From the NCBI RefSeq assembly GCF_024582695.1, contig NZ_CP102081.1, forward strand, positions 186,001 through 250,000: DNA of 64,000 nt. The letters are read 5' to 3'. Every line of letters starts with the position of its first letter. The stretch's first letter is position 1. A program made the translations under genes and the position numbers. This document shows positions 1 to 9,761 of this stretch, in pieces. The notes beneath the pieces were generated by a model that worked only from the letters and a program-made list of their open reading frames with translations, ran no database searches and was not told where the DNA came from. Origin of the DNA: Mycoplasma sp. 1578d (GTDB lineage Bacteria > Bacillota_I > Bacilli_A > Mycoplasmatales > Metamycoplasmataceae).

Positions 1-403
1 CGAGTGGTTTTTGAACATACTTTTTCTTTCTTAAAAAGAAAGCTAATTTGGCACTTGCAGTAGTTTTCCCTGAACCTTGTAGTCCGCACATCATGATAAT
101 GTAAGGTTTTTTATTAATTTGAATTTCAGTGACTTTATCACCTAATATATGCAATAATTCTTGGTGAAAGATTTTTACCATTGTTTGGTATGAATTTAAT
201 TTACCAATCACTTCGCCCTGATTTAGAGCTTTTTCTTTAACATTATTAATAAATTCTTTTACTACTTTTAAGTTAACATCAGCTTCAAGGAGCGACATTT
301 TAACTTCGCGAATTACTTCTAAAACATCTTGCTCATTGAGTTGAACTTTTTTTGATATTTTTGCTAAACTTTTTTGTAATCTTTTCTCTAAAAAATTAGT
401 CAT
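1..403 (-). CDS. ffh: signal recognition particle protein Ffh (5' part, runs off the window)
   Basis: Minus-strand frame starting at ATG 403 and continuing beyond base 1, so only about 134 N-terminal residues are present. It opens with the helical N domain (MTNFLEKRLQKSLAKISKKV) and reaches the G1 P-loop GLQGSGKTT near residue 110, the SRP54-type GTPase signature. Ffh binds signal peptides and 4.5S RNA and delivers ribosomes to FtsY at the membrane. FtsY has a related GTPase, but its acidic N-terminal extension is missing and the short N domain fits Ffh. The gene is divergent from the small CDS at 537, so the 404-536 gap holds both promoters. Identification is sound; the G and M domains cannot be seen. 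Confidence 0.9.
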   Translation of the reverse strand, partial: MTNFLEKRLQKSLAKISKKVQLNEQDVLEVIREVKMSLLEADVNLKVVKEFINNVKEKALNQGEVIGKLNSYQTMVKIFHQELLHILGDKVTEIQINKKPYIIMMCGLQGSGKTTASAKLAFFLRKKKYVQKPL

Positions 404-477
404 GTTCTAATTATACTTTAATAAATGAGCTTAAAAATAGCTTTTCAAATGAGTTAATTTGCCTATTTTTTAAAATT

Positions 478-486
478 TGCTAAAAT
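478..486 (+). promoter_or_regulatory. extended -10 promoter of the small CDS at 537
   Basis: TGCTAAAAT (TGn followed by TAAAAT) lies about 50 bases upstream of the ATG at 537. The -35 region is not recognisable, as is usual for mycoplasma promoters. Inference from motif and position. Confidence 0.45.
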
Positions 487-536
487 ATATTTAATAATTT
501 AACATGACATTATAAACAAATTCAAAAGGAAATAAT

Positions 537-653
537 ATGCGTAAAGTTGTTAGAAGAAAAAACAAAGAACGTGCTGAAAAACGTGCACACAAGCTTGTTC
601 TTGAATTGGCTCGTGATAAAAGAAGAGCTCAAAGAGCCCAAGAAACAAACTAA
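537..653 (+). CDS. small strongly basic protein (38 aa), function unknown
   Basis: Short frame from ATG 537 to TAA 653, encoding 38 residues of which about half are Arg, Lys or Glu (begins MRKVVRRKNKERAEKRAHK). An AAAAGGA ribosome binding site sits at good spacing, an extended -10 promoter lies upstream and a strong hairpin terminator follows, so it has a complete small transcription unit. It has no membrane segment or Cys pair. The composition suggests an RNA-binding helix, such as a small ribosome-associated protein, but I recognise no family. The gene is divergent from ffh. The signals make it likely to be real; the function is open. Confidence 0.6.
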   Translation: MRKVVRRKNKERAEKRAHKLVLELARDKRRAQRAQETN

Positions 654-672
654 AAGCGTTTTTATTAATTAT

Positions 673-709
673 AAAAAGCAAACAAGATTAATTCTCTTGT
701 TTGCTTTTT
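673..709. terminator. bidirectional hairpin terminator between convergent genes
   Basis: A 15-bp perfect stem (AAAAAGCAAACAAGA at 673-687 with its complement at 695-709) with a T-run on both strands. It ends the small CDS at 653 and also the minus-strand gene whose stop codon (688-690) lies in the loop. Confidence 0.85.
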
Positions 710-1146
710 AACTCTTGAATGATTTGCTCAATTTGATTTAAATCAGCATTAATAATTTGTTGATTATATGTTTCTTGCAGTTGTTGTGAACTCTTTAAAA
801 CGATTTGTTGAGCTTGATTTTTCAAACTAATTAGTAATTTAACTATATTTAATAAAGATTTAAATCTTTGTTCAGGTGTTTGTGATAAATGATCTGTATC
901 ACCCAATTTAATTGAGTTTAAAATTGACATATATTTTTCTTTTAAACTTAAAGAAAACAAACTTGAATTATTGATTAAATTTTCAATATTTTGATTATTA
1001 TATTTAATAAATTGTTCATGTGTTTGTGAACCTGAGATACGAGAATTTTCTTTTCTCAATATAACAGTATAAGAAATTATCCCTGAAATTAAAGCCCCAG
1101 TAAATAAAACCAAACCAGCTACAGGAAGAATTTTTTTAAATTTCAT
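688..1146 (-). CDS. membrane-anchored protein with helical outer domain, unknown function
   Basis: 152 residues from ATG 1146. The N-terminus is a short basic stretch (MKFKK) followed by one hydrophobic segment at about residues 6-30. There is no lipobox Cys, so this should be an uncleaved signal anchor. The remaining 120 residues are polar and Gln/Asn-rich with long predicted helices (for example QQLQETYNQQIINADLNQIE), as expected for an extracellular coiled-coil domain. No catalytic motif is visible. It is convergent with the 537-653 gene and shares its terminator. I do not recognise the family; surface location is inferred from the topology. Confidence 0.65.
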   Translation of the reverse strand: MKFKKILPVAGLVLFTGALISGIISYTVILRKENSRISGSQTHEQFIKYNNQNIENLINNSSLFSLSLKEKYMSILNSIKLGDTDHLSQTPEQRFKSLLNIVKLLISLKNQAQQIVLKSSQQLQETYNQQIINADLNQIEQIIQELKSKQEN

Positions 1147-1296
1147 AATTTATATTATAAATTAATAAATTATTTATCAAACTTTTACCACAATGTTAGC
1201 TTATAAAAATTTACGGGCATTATTTTTTCTTTGATATTTGTAGATTTAATCATAAAAAATCCATTTTGAATATTTAATTAGTTTTTTTAATAAAAC

Positions 1297-1305
1297 TGGT
1301 AAAAT
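1297..1305 (+). promoter_or_regulatory. extended -10 promoter of the infC operon
   Basis: TGGTAAAAT sits upstream of the infC leader. The surrounding string AAAACTGGTAAAAT recurs before deoD at about 6952-6965, which suggests a house-keeping promoter form in this genome. Confidence 0.5.
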
Positions 1306-1339
1306 AAAAAGGCAATAAACATTTTAATTGCAGAAAGTA

Positions 1340-1468
1340 GAATTCACTTCTCACCTGATGGCCAATAGCCTTGGGTTTTGCTACAATTAAATGTATCAAC
1401 AAATAATCAAAAGTTTTTTGATACCTTTTTTAGTAGAGAAGTGGGGAAACCACTTTTATTTTATTTTT
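1340..1468 (+). promoter_or_regulatory. structured infC-rpmI-rplT leader (ribosomal protein L20 leader type)
   Basis: The leader of about 170 bases before infC holds a long-range pairing of CACTTCTC (1345-1352) with GAGAAGTG (1436-1443), a GTGGggaaaCCAC hairpin at 1441-1453 and a GTATCAA/TTGATAC hairpin at about 1393-1424 followed by a T-rich stretch. In Bacillus and mycoplasma infC operons the L20 protein binds such a leader and represses the operon. The pairings are seen; assignment to the L20 leader family is from operon context and would need a covariance-model search. Confidence 0.6.
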
Positions 1469-1479
1469 AAGGAGTAATT

Positions 1480-2103
1480 ATTCAAAGTCAAAGAAAACAA
1501 AAAAGACCTACCGCTGAACACTACGTGGATCGTGCCATTCCATTTAAACAAGTATTTTTAATTGGCTCAAATGGAGAACAATTAGGTGTTCATTATACAG
1601 TAGACGCTATTGAAAAAGCGAAAGACGAACGTAAAAACTTAGTTTTAATTGCGACCGAGCCAAAGCCTATTGCTAGAATTTTAGACTATGGAAAATTCAA
1701 ATACGACCGTAAGAAGAAGCAAAAAGAAGTCAAAGAAAAGCAAACCAATGTTCAAAATCGCGAAGTTCGTCTCACTCCTTTTATTGGTGATAACGATTTA
1801 ATGGTTAAGAGCCGAAAAGCTCGTGAATTCCTGCTTAAAGGGGATCGTATTAAAGTATCACTCAAACTAAGAGGACGTGAAATCGGAAGAAAAGATTTAG
1901 GATTTGCAACTTTAGATAAGTTTTTTAAAACCCTTGAAGATATTGCTGAAATCACTAAAGAAGCTAAATTAGTTAACGATCGTTTCTTAGACATGAATCT
2001 CCAACCAAATAAACAAAAAATCGCTAAATATCTTAAAGAATTAAATTCTAAACAGCAAAATGAAGCTAAAGAAGGAGAAAATAATGCCAAAGATGAAAAC
2101 TAA
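1480..2103 (+). CDS. infC: translation initiation factor IF-3, probable AUU start
   Basis: 207 residues. It contains the IF-3 N domain ([47 protein letters not shown]) and the C domain ([31 protein letters not shown]). The only in-frame start after the ribosome binding site AAGGAG (1469-1474) is ATT at 1480, at 5-base spacing; a second ATT at 1477 is too close. The next candidate, GTG 1525, lacks an RBS and would cut into the conserved N-terminus. An AUU start is the classic autoregulated start of infC in E. coli, where IF-3 itself rejects it. IF-3 binds the 30S subunit and checks initiator tRNA. First gene of infC-rpmI-rplT, overlapping rpmI by 20 bases. Confidence 0.93.
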   Translation: MQSQRKQKRPTAEHYVDRAIPFKQVFLIGSNGEQLGVHYTVDAIEKAKDERKNLVLIATEPKPIARILDYGKFKYDRKKKQKEVKEKQTNVQNREVRLTPFIGDNDLMVKSRKAREFLLKGDRIKVSLKLRGREIGRKDLGFATLDKFFKTLEDIAEITKEAKLVNDRFLDMNLQPNKQKIAKYLKELNSKQQNEAKEGENNAKDEN

Positions 2104-2272
2104 AAGTGCTCTTAAAAAGCGTATTAAAGTCACTGGGACTGGTAAAGTTTTAAGAGAACAAGCTTACCGTTCACATTTAGCACAAAATAAATCAACAAAA
2201 CAAAAACGTCATGCAAGAAAATCAGTTCTAATGTCAAAAAGCGACCTTAAGAGATTTAAACAAATGTTCTAA
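2084..2272 (+). CDS. rpmI: 50S ribosomal protein bL35
   Basis: 62 residues from ATG 2084, opening [21 protein letters not shown], the standard bL35 start, and ending in the basic [12 protein letters not shown] tail. A GAAGGAG ribosome binding site lies inside the end of infC, so translation is probably coupled to it. An upstream in-frame ATG at 2060 exists but would add eight non-conserved residues. Basic small protein of the large subunit, made in step with IF-3 and bL20. Confidence 0.95.
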   Translation: MPKMKTKSALKKRIKVTGTGKVLREQAYRSHLAQNKSTKQKRHARKSVLMSKSDLKRFKQMF

Positions 2273-2340
2273 TTTTGATTGTTTTATTTATTTTTAATCA
2301 CATATGAATTTAAAAAATCATACACAGAAAGGAAATAATT

Positions 2341-2688
2341 ATGGCAAGAGTTAAAGGCGGAACAGTTACAAGAGCAAGACGTAAAAAATGATTAAAGTTA
2401 GCTAAAGGATACTTTGGGCACAAATCAATTGGTTATAAAGTCGCTAAGCAAGCGGTTGTGAAATCATGAACATACGCTTTTAGAGATCGTAAACAAGTAA
2501 AAAGAAACTTTAGAAAATTATGAATTGCACGGATAAATGCTGCAACTAGAATGCACGGAATGAGCTATTCACAATTTATTAATGGATTGAAAAAAGCAAA
2601 TGTTACCATTAATCGTAAAATGCTTTCAGAACTAGCGATTAATCAACCAGATACATTCAAAACATTAGTTGATTTAGCAAAAAACTAA
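2341..2688 (+). CDS. rplT: 50S ribosomal protein bL20
   Basis: 115 residues from ATG 2341 with a GAAAGGAA site upstream. It opens [20 protein letters not shown] and contains the conserved [30 protein letters not shown]-type core. Several tryptophans are encoded by TGA, so a standard-code search breaks it. bL20 is an early 23S rRNA binder needed for 50S assembly and the likely repressor of this operon through the leader at 1340-1468. Last gene of the operon, followed by a terminator. Confidence 0.96.
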
Positions 2689-2703
2689 GCAAATAATTAA
2701 GAC

Positions 2704-2730
2704 AAAGCACGTATTTGTGCTTTTTTTCTT
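2704..2730 (+). terminator. rho-independent terminator after rplT
   Basis: AAAGCACgtatttGTGCTTTTTTT hairpin directly followed by a T-run. Confidence 0.85.
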
Positions 2731-2762
2731 AAATTTAGAGTTATTTTATTATTATTTAATAA

Positions 2763-3392
2763 ATGTGAAGAATAATTATCCTGCTTAAAATCTTGTTTTT
2801 AACTCTCTTGAGCGTTTCGTGTGCTAGTGCAAACGTTTATCTTACACCTAAGAATCAAGTTTCTATCCCTTTAAATAAGAATAACAATCTTGAAAAAGGT
2901 AAGGTATTACAAATTTATGACGGAGATACTATTTTAGTTCAAACCGATCGTTCAACTATGTCGCTTCGTTTTTATGGAATTGACACACCTGAAACTTTTA
3001 AACCAGGCAAAGATGAAAAATTATCTTTATATGAAGACTTTTACGCACAAAAATCAACTAAATATTTACAGAGTTTAATTTCGATCAATCAAGAAATTTA
3101 CTTTACTCAGCAAGCAATTGATAAATATAATCGAACCATTGCTATCCTTTTTACCAATTCAGAACAAAGCCATATTAAGCAATCAATTAATTTTAAACTT
3201 GTTGAACAAGGATGAGCTCGAGTTGCCTACATTTGTTATAGCAAATGCCATGAATATAATGTTAAAAATGATTATCAAAAAGAGTTTTTAACTGATATTT
3301 TGCAAGCTCAAAGCAATGCTAAATTCAATAAAAGAGGAATTTGAGCTCAGCAAGAAGCACTTGTATTCCACAAGAAATGAACTCAAAAATAA
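2763..3392 (+). CDS. thermonuclease (SNase)-family lipoprotein
   Basis: 209 residues from ATG 2763 (MWRIIILLKILF...). The second codon is TGA for Trp, which hides this start from standard-code tools. A hydrophobic signal ends in the lipobox SVSC, so the protein should be lipidated and displayed outside. The SNase domain follows: KVLQIYDGDTILV, then LRFYGIDTPE with the catalytic Arg and Glu, and KYNRTIA with the second catalytic Arg. Two Cys lie in the C-terminal part (AYICYSKCHEY). Surface nucleases degrade extracellular DNA and RNA to supply nucleotides, since mollicutes cannot make bases de novo. A second SNase lipoprotein is at 14969. A weak AATCTT/AAGATT hairpin follows. Confidence 0.88.
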
Positions 3393-3461
3393 TCTTGTAA
3401 GTAAGATTATTTGTTCAGTGATACCTTGTATTTTTACAAAAATAGAATAAAATTTATAATA

Positions 3462-4493
3462 ATGTTAAAAGACAAACTTTCTTTCTTTAATAAGCCTAAG
3501 GGGTATTACAATTGATTTGGACCAAAGTTCCGTGATCTTGGTCTTTTCCAACGTTGAACTATCAAGAAAATGGTTGTTGTAGCAATGCTAATTGCTATTT
3601 CAGTTGCCTTTACCATCATTTCTTCACAAATTGTTCCGGTTGCTTCAATTCCGAGTTTTAAAATTGCTTTTATCGGTTTACCGGTTAAAATTACTGGATT
3701 TATATTCGGGCCAATTATCGGATTCTTTGTTGGCTTAATTGCTGATTTATTATCGCTTTTATTTGTGCCCCCAGTGACCTATCATATCTTATACACACTA
3801 GCCACTGCTATGAATGGTTTAATTGCAGGAATTGTGGGTTGATTCTTTATTCGGTTTTTAAATTATGCTTTTAATAAAGAAATTAAAGCTCGTAATTATG
3901 AGTACAAAATTTGACGTTTAAGCCTGAAACTGAATTTAGCTATTAGCACAAAAAACACTAAACAAATTCAACAAATTTCAGCTAAAATTATTAAATTTCG
4001 TAATTTAAGAGACTTTGTTATGCGTTATGGGATCATTGAAAGATTACAAACTATTTATATGATCATTTCAACCATTATTATCATAAGTATTATTATTTCA
4101 ATAATTGCAATCGGATTGCAAATTCCTGATGCATCATTTAAAGACATTCCAGTAATTAAAGGAAAAGCTCCTGTTCTTACTTTTATGATTACCGGTTATA
4201 CAGTGATGTGCTTATTTGTAATTATTGGCAGATATTACATTAGTGCAGCTAAATATTTTGTTTTTGCTCCAATAATTGTTTTTTCATCAATTTTAGAATT
4301 TGTCAATCTTCCAATTTTAGCTTTAGCTGATTCGCTTGGATTAGGAAACGGAACTAATGAATTGTTATTCTGAATTATCAGTCGAACTGTTTTTAGTCCC
4401 ATTAAAATTTGATTTAATATTTTTGTTATTTATTTTTCTTATTCAGTAATTTATAAATTAGTCAACAAGAATAAAGATAACACTTACAATTAG
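3462..4493 (+). CDS. ECF transporter S component, folate-type family
   Basis: 343 residues from ATG 3462. A soluble start of about 35 residues leads to MVVVAMLIAISVAFTIISSQI and further hydrophobic segments (FIFGPIIGFFVGLIADLLSLLFV, YHILYTLATAMNGLIAGIVG), the six-helix pattern of ECF S components with the small-residue helix that contacts EcfT. It is longer than usual because a basic cytoplasmic stretch of about 70 residues splits the third and fourth helices. Mycoplasma proteins of this type are annotated as folate-family S components; the substrate is inferred. It would share the ECF energising module (EcfA1A2T), which is not in this window. The next gene begins 5 bases downstream. Confidence 0.78.
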
Positions 4494-4498
4494 AAAAT

Positions 4499-6907
4499 AT
4501 GAGAAAAGAAAATTTACTTTTAACAATTTGAAATATGTTTGATTATTCTACTCAAAACGGTAAAAACCGTTTTTTAAATATACCACGGATTGATGTGTAC
4601 GAGAATATTCCGGCTGCTTTTTATATTGATTCGGCTTATAATAACTTTTCTTATTCATTTTTTTGAGAAAATTTTATTCAAAAAAATAATAATACCGTTT
4701 CATTATGGTTTGAAGATGCCCAAAATAAAGGCAAACAAGTAATACTTAAAAAAGAAGAAATTAAAAAGTATGTTAGTTGCTTTAAACTAAAAAACATCAT
4801 TCAAGAACAAGATAATCATTTACCCATTTATAAAATTTGAAAAGATTGTCTCAAAGAGCACAATACCGATCAAATCGCTAAAACAGATTTAAAAAAGATT
4901 TTTACTTTATTTGAAATACCAATTAAGAACGCTTTTTACAGTATTTTATTCCAAAAATCTGAATTTATCATTAACCTTAACACAGAATTGGTTCGAACTA
5001 TGCAATTTTTAGAAAATAGCATTCACACTAAAGGAGGAGTTTTTTCAAAGGATGATTTATTGGGATTAATTGAAAACTTCAATAAAAAAATCATTCTAAT
5101 TCAAAACGATTTATTTAATCAATATTTTGAAATTTTTGATGAATTAATTGCACATTTAAATATTTATTCGCAAAGCGGAATACTTGAAAATGGAGCTCAT
5201 CAGCAAAGAGAAATCAAAGAATATAAAATTCAACTTAATTATTTAAATAATGTTTCTCAATCTTCAATTCAAAAAGTACATAATGATATAAAAATTAGAG
5301 ATACTTCATTTGAAATTGATTTTTATAAAGAATATAAAAATATTGTGTCTTCGCAAGGAATTAACCAAATTCAAGTGATTAAAAAGCACTGAAAAAATCA
5401 GCTTTTAACTTTAAAAAATCATCCTAAAAGATCCAGCTCCGACACTTTTGCTAAAACACATTTATACCGTAATTATTTTTACATAAAATCAGTTTTAAAG
5501 TTATGGAATATGCATCAAAACAAAATTAAATATGCTTCAATTGAGCAAATTGCACAACTTGATAAAGCGATTATGAATGAACGTTTATTTTTCAATGTTG
5601 TAAGTAAGAAGAATATTTATCATGCTTCATTGCTTAAAAAATACTTTACTTATAAAATTATTGAAGAGGATTTTCACAAGATTGCTCAATACATTTATCA
5701 GGCATCAGAAAACCGCCAGACACAAATTCAAGATAAAATTAACAATTTACAGAGAAAATTATCTAAACTAACAAAAGAACATTTTGAGCAAAGCCCACTT
5801 AAGCGAAATGTGGCTAAAATTAAGTCACTAGAAGAAAAAATCAAGTTGGCTGAAGCCGATTTACAATGAAACAACTTATCAGAATTAAAACTTTACAAAA
5901 GTAAACTTAAAACTAAAAATTTAAAAATCAAACAACTTAGTGTTAGTGTAAAAAAAACACTTAAAACTGCCCTTTCTTTTTTTAAACATATTAGTGATCT
6001 AATTCGCCTTCATCGAGATAAAAATGATATTTTAATTGATGATGAATATATTAATTTTGAAAACTTTTTCACACAATACATAGATTTAGAAATATTTAAT
6101 GACTTCATTGTTTTGCTCAGCAATTTTAGCTTAAATAAAAATAAAGATACTAATAAATTTGTTAATTATTTCTTAGGGGTTTCTAAATTTGTTAAATCAA
6201 TCAATTACTTATCAATTAATAGTATTAACTTGTTTTATCCATTTAAAGAACTCAACTTTTTAGAAGTAGCTAAATTAGAACTGGTTAAATATTATCTAAA
6301 CCAAAGTAAAGTAATCTTTATTGAAGATGACCCAGAGATTAAAAACCACAATATTAAAAATGAGTTTTTTAGAGTTTTTAAGAATATTGCTTACGAAAAT
6401 GATATTAACTATATTTTTCTATCTCAAGATACTAAATTTTTATTTGAAAATTTTGAACATATCCACATTTTTTACAACAATACAGCAATTGAAGGAGGTG
6501 AACTTAAAAATGTTTTAAGCAATCCACTTCATCCATTAACTCAAAAAATTCTTAACAAAAAAGCAACAAAAAACGCTTCATTAAACAATGTTTTAGAAGA
6601 TTATATTTTTAATGAATTAATTACTCCTGATCGGAATAATTATCACTATATTTATAGTAAATATGGGAATTATAAAAAATGAAAAAATTCCCAAATTGAA
6701 GTTCAAAAAAATTTCTTAAACTATAATGATCAACCTTTAGATCTTAATTTGGATAAATTTGTCGAAATCAATTTATCAAGCTTTTTTCAAAACACAGAAT
6801 TTGAGCTAACAAACATTACTAAACTCAAACCGCTAATGCGAAAAATTTTACCAAGTGATTTTAAAAAAACTACTCCAGAATCGTCTGCAAATGAAAATTC
6901 ATTTTAA
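4499..6907 (+). CDS. degenerate OppF-like ABC ATPase without Walker A, 802 aa
   Basis: 802 residues from ATG 4499, read through several TGA Trp codons. The C-terminal part (about residues 580-680) lines up by eye with oligopeptide transporter ATPases: YPFKELNFLEVAKLEL in the place of the signature, KVIFIEDDPE as a Walker B remnant, DINYIFLSQDTKFL where the H-loop His is Gln, and LSNPLHPLTQKIL matching the OppD/F tail. No GxxxxGK(S/T) P-loop occurs anywhere. The large middle region (about residues 160-540) is helical and coiled coil. ATP hydrolysis is therefore unlikely; a structural or regulatory role is possible. It follows the ECF S gene by 5 bases and ends in a terminator. No other opp gene is in the window. 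Confidence 0.6.
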
Positions 6908-6909
6908 TA

Positions 6910-6931
6910 CCAAATAATTTGGCATTTTTTC
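6910..6931 (+). terminator. hairpin terminator after the OppF-like gene
   Basis: CCAAATaATTTGG stem followed by CATTTTTTC. Confidence 0.75.
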
Positions 6932-6956
6932 ATTTAATCTAATAAAGATTTAAAAC

Positions 6957-6965
6957 TGGTAAAAT
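6957..6965 (+). promoter_or_regulatory. extended -10 promoter of the deo operon
   Basis: TGGTAAAAT within AAAACTGGTAAAAT, the same string as the infC promoter at 1297-1305. It lies 64 bases before the deoD ATG. Confidence 0.5.
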
Positions 6966-7028
6966 TTAAAGTAGAATCTATTTAATATCAATAGATATGC
7001 CGCAATTTAAAATAACAAAGGAGCAACA

Positions 7029-7733
7029 ATGACACCACACATTAATGCTAAAAAAGGAGAAATAGCCAAGTTAGTAATTATGCCGGGCGATCCCAAGAGA
7101 GCTGAATTTATTGCTCAAAACTATTTAGACCCAGATTATAAACTAGTTAATTCAGTAAGAAACATGTTCATGTTTACTGGGACCTACAAAGGAAGACCTG
7201 TCACTATAGCCGGAAGTGGAATGGGATGTCCTTCGATCGGAATTTATTCATACGAATTATTCAAATTTTATGATGTCGATACCATTATTAGAGTTGGTTC
7301 AGCCGGTTCATATCTTAAAGAATTAGGATTATACGAACTTGTACTAGCCACTGAAGCGTATGCAGATTCAGATGCATTTAGAAGAATGGCACTTGGAAAA
7401 GAAGGAAATGTTGCCTACCCATCACGCAAGATTAATACTCAAATTCAAAAAATCGCTCAAAATTTAGACATTAAATTAAATTTAGGAAGAGTTCATTCTT
7501 CAGATGTATTTTATTCATCAGTGCCATTAAATAAACGAATCGAACAAACTAAATCAATTTGTGTTGAAATGGAATCATATGCACTTTTTAATAATGCTGA
7601 ATTAACCGGCAAAAAAGCCGCTTGCTTATTAACTATTTCAGATAATTTAATTACCAAAGAAGAAACAAGTACGAGCGAACGCCAAACAGCATTTACTAAA
7701 ATGATGGAGATTGCTTTAAATTTAGCAAAATAA
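7029..7733 (+). CDS. deoD: purine nucleoside phosphorylase, DeoD type
   Basis: 234 residues from ATG 7029 with AAAGGAGC ribosome binding site. Opens MTPHINAKKGEIAKLVIMPGDPKRAEFIA with the phosphate-loop GDP motif, then SGMGCPSIGIYSYELF, RVGSAGSYL, the ribose and base pocket CVEMESYALF, and LLTISDN with the catalytic Asp. Length is normal for the hexameric family. It splits purine (deoxy)nucleosides with phosphate into base and (deoxy)ribose-1-phosphate. First gene of deoD-deoA-deoC, one base from deoA. Complete, with no missing key residue. Confidence 0.97.
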   Translation: MTPHINAKKGEIAKLVIMPGDPKRAEFIAQNYLDPDYKLVNSVRNMFMFTGTYKGRPVTIAGSGMGCPSIGIYSYELFKFYDVDTIIRVGSAGSYLKELGLYELVLATEAYADSDAFRRMALGKEGNVAYPSRKINTQIQKIAQNLDIKLNLGRVHSSDVFYSSVPLNKRIEQTKSICVEMESYALFNNAELTGKKAACLLTISDNLITKEETSTSERQTAFTKMMEIALNLAK

Positions 7734-7734
7734 A

Positions 7735-9030
7735 ATGCGTGTAGTTGATTTAATTGATAAAAAACGACTTAACAAAGAATTAACCGAAGAAGAGATTAAG
7801 TTTTTAATTAACTCATATGTACAAGGAATTGTTCCAGATTATCAAATGAGCGCCTTTCTAATGGCTATTGTCTTTAATTCAATGAGCACTAAAGAAATTG
7901 CTCAAATGACTAAATACATGCTTTATTCAGGTAAAATTATTGACTTAAGCTCAATTCCAGGGATTAAGGTTGATAAACATTCTACGGGTGGTATTGGTGA
8001 TAAAACCACTTTAGCAGTTGCTCCGATTATTGCGTCATTAGGAGTTCCAGTTGCTAAAATGTCTGGTCGTGGACTTGGACATACAGGCGGAACAATTGAT
8101 AAGCTCGAATCAATTCCTGGTTTTCATATCGAACTAAGCGAACAAGCATTTTTAAAGCAAGTCAAAGACTATTCAATTGCAATTATTGGTCAAAGTGAAC
8201 AATTAGTTCCTGCTGATAAAAAACTCTATGCTCTTAGAGATGTTACAGCAACAGTTGAATCCATCCCGCTAATTGCTTCAAGTATTATGAGTAAAAAACT
8301 TGCTACTGGAGCGGACGCAATTTTACTTGACGTAAAATGTGGGAATGGGGCATTTATGAAAGATCTAGACTCGGCCCGTAAACTTGCTCAAACTATGATT
8401 GACATTGGAAAGGAACTAAATGTTGATGTTCGGGCCGAAATTACTAATATGTCCCGTCCAATTGGTTGTGAAATTGGAAATAAAAATGAAGTTCTTGAAG
8501 CTATAAGAACTTTGCAAGGAAATGGCCCAAGTGATTTTGTTGAATTAGTGTATTCTTCATGTACGACCATTTTATTACAATCTAAAGTCACTGATAATTA
8601 TCAAAATGCACAAAAAATGGTTCAAGAAGTTATTACTAATGGTAAAGCATTAGAAAAATTTTACCAATTTATTGCTCTTCAAGGTGGAAATGTTCAATCT
8701 TTAAAAGACCCATTATTTTGAAATCCAAAATACAAATTAAAAGTTAAAGCTGAGCAAGAAGGATATTTAGAAATTTTTAATGCTCTAACTTTTGGAATTG
8801 TTTCAATGAAGCTTGGAGCAGGTCGAGCTACAAAAGAAGCAAGTATTGATTTTGAAGCCGGAATTACTTTGAATAAAAAAACCAATGAATTTGTTCAAGT
8901 TGGAGATGTACTTTTTACGCTATATTCTTCTAATCCAATTAATTTAGAATTACTTGAAGAACTAAAATTTGGATATAAATTTAATGCTCAACCAGTTCAA
9001 AATAAAATAATTTTAGAAAAACTGCAATAA
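7735..9030 (+). CDS. deoA: pyrimidine-nucleoside (thymidine) phosphorylase
   Basis: 431 residues from ATG 7735, running through a TGA Trp at about 8719. The family signature is clear: KVDKHSTGGIGDKTTLAVAPI and KMSGRGLGHTGGTIDKLESIPGF in the first 130 residues, then LLDVKCGNGAFMKD, with the C-terminal alpha/beta lobe ending in GVVSMKLGAGR-like sequence. Normal length. It phosphorylates thymidine, deoxyuridine or uridine to base plus sugar-1-phosphate. Starts one base after deoD and is followed by deoC after 13 bases, so the three are one salvage operon. The name pdp would be equally valid if the enzyme has broad specificity. Confidence 0.95.
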
Positions 9031-9043
9031 ATAAAGGAAAAAT

Positions 9044-9706
9044 ATGAATTACAACAAAATGATTGACCACACTTTTTTAAAACCCGAAGCAACTAGTAAG
9101 GATATTGATAAACTAATTGCAGAAGCTCAAGAATATGAATTTAAAACTGTTTGTGTTAATTCTTCATATGTTAAATACGTTAAAGAAAAATTAGCAAACT
9201 CAAAGATTGGAATTACTGCAGTAGTTGGGTTTCCGCTCGGAGCTATGATTACTCAAGCTAAAGCATTTGAAGCCAAACTTTCTATTGATCATGGAGCTAG
9301 CGAAATTGATATGGTTATGAACATAGGCCGTTTTAAAGAAGGTGAATATGAATATGTTTTAAATGATATTAAAAAAGTTAAAGAAGCATGCGGCAATAAA
9401 GTACTTAAAGTAATTATTGAAACCGCTTTACTCAGTACAAACGAGATTAAAAAAGCTACTGAAATTGTCCTTAAATCAGGAGCTGAATTTATCAAAACTT
9501 CTACTGGATTTAGTTATCGTGGTGCTAATCTTGAAGATGTCCAAATCATGAAAAGTGTTGCCGGAGATAAATTATTAATCAAAGCTGCTGGTGGAATTAG
9601 TAATATGAACGATCTTATTGCTATGTACAATGCTGGAGCGTCTCGTTTTGGAACCTCACGGTCAGTGGCAATTATTAAAGGACAAAGCGACAAATCAGGG
9701 TATTAA
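9044..9706 (+). CDS. deoC: deoxyribose-phosphate aldolase
   Basis: 220 residues from ATG 9044 with an AAAGGAA site. TIM-barrel class I aldolase motifs: MIDHTFLKPEAT near the start, AVVGFPLGAM, EIDMVMNIG, KVIIETALL, the Schiff-base Lys in EFIKTSTGF, and the phosphate-binding KAAGGIS. It cleaves deoxyribose-5-phosphate to glyceraldehyde-3-phosphate and acetaldehyde, linking the two phosphorylases to glycolysis after phosphopentomutase (not in this window). Last gene of the operon; I see no strong terminator after it. Confidence 0.97.
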   Translation: MNYNKMIDHTFLKPEATSKDIDKLIAEAQEYEFKTVCVNSSYVKYVKEKLANSKIGITAVVGFPLGAMITQAKAFEAKLSIDHGASEIDMVMNIGRFKEGEYEYVLNDIKKVKEACGNKVLKVIIETALLSTNEIKKATEIVLKSGAEFIKTSTGFSYRGANLEDVQIMKSVAGDKLLIKAAGGISNMNDLIAMYNAGASRFGTSRSVAIIKGQSDKSGY

Positions 9707-9761
9707 AATTGTTAAAATTTCGCATTTTTAATTAACTTTTTAAAATATTTGTTGATAAAGT

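Noticed and set aside
2793-3215. Shorter nuclease frame beginning at a TTG
   Set aside because: It drops the start of the signal peptide; ATG 2763 followed by a TGA Trp codon gives a full lipoprotein signal.
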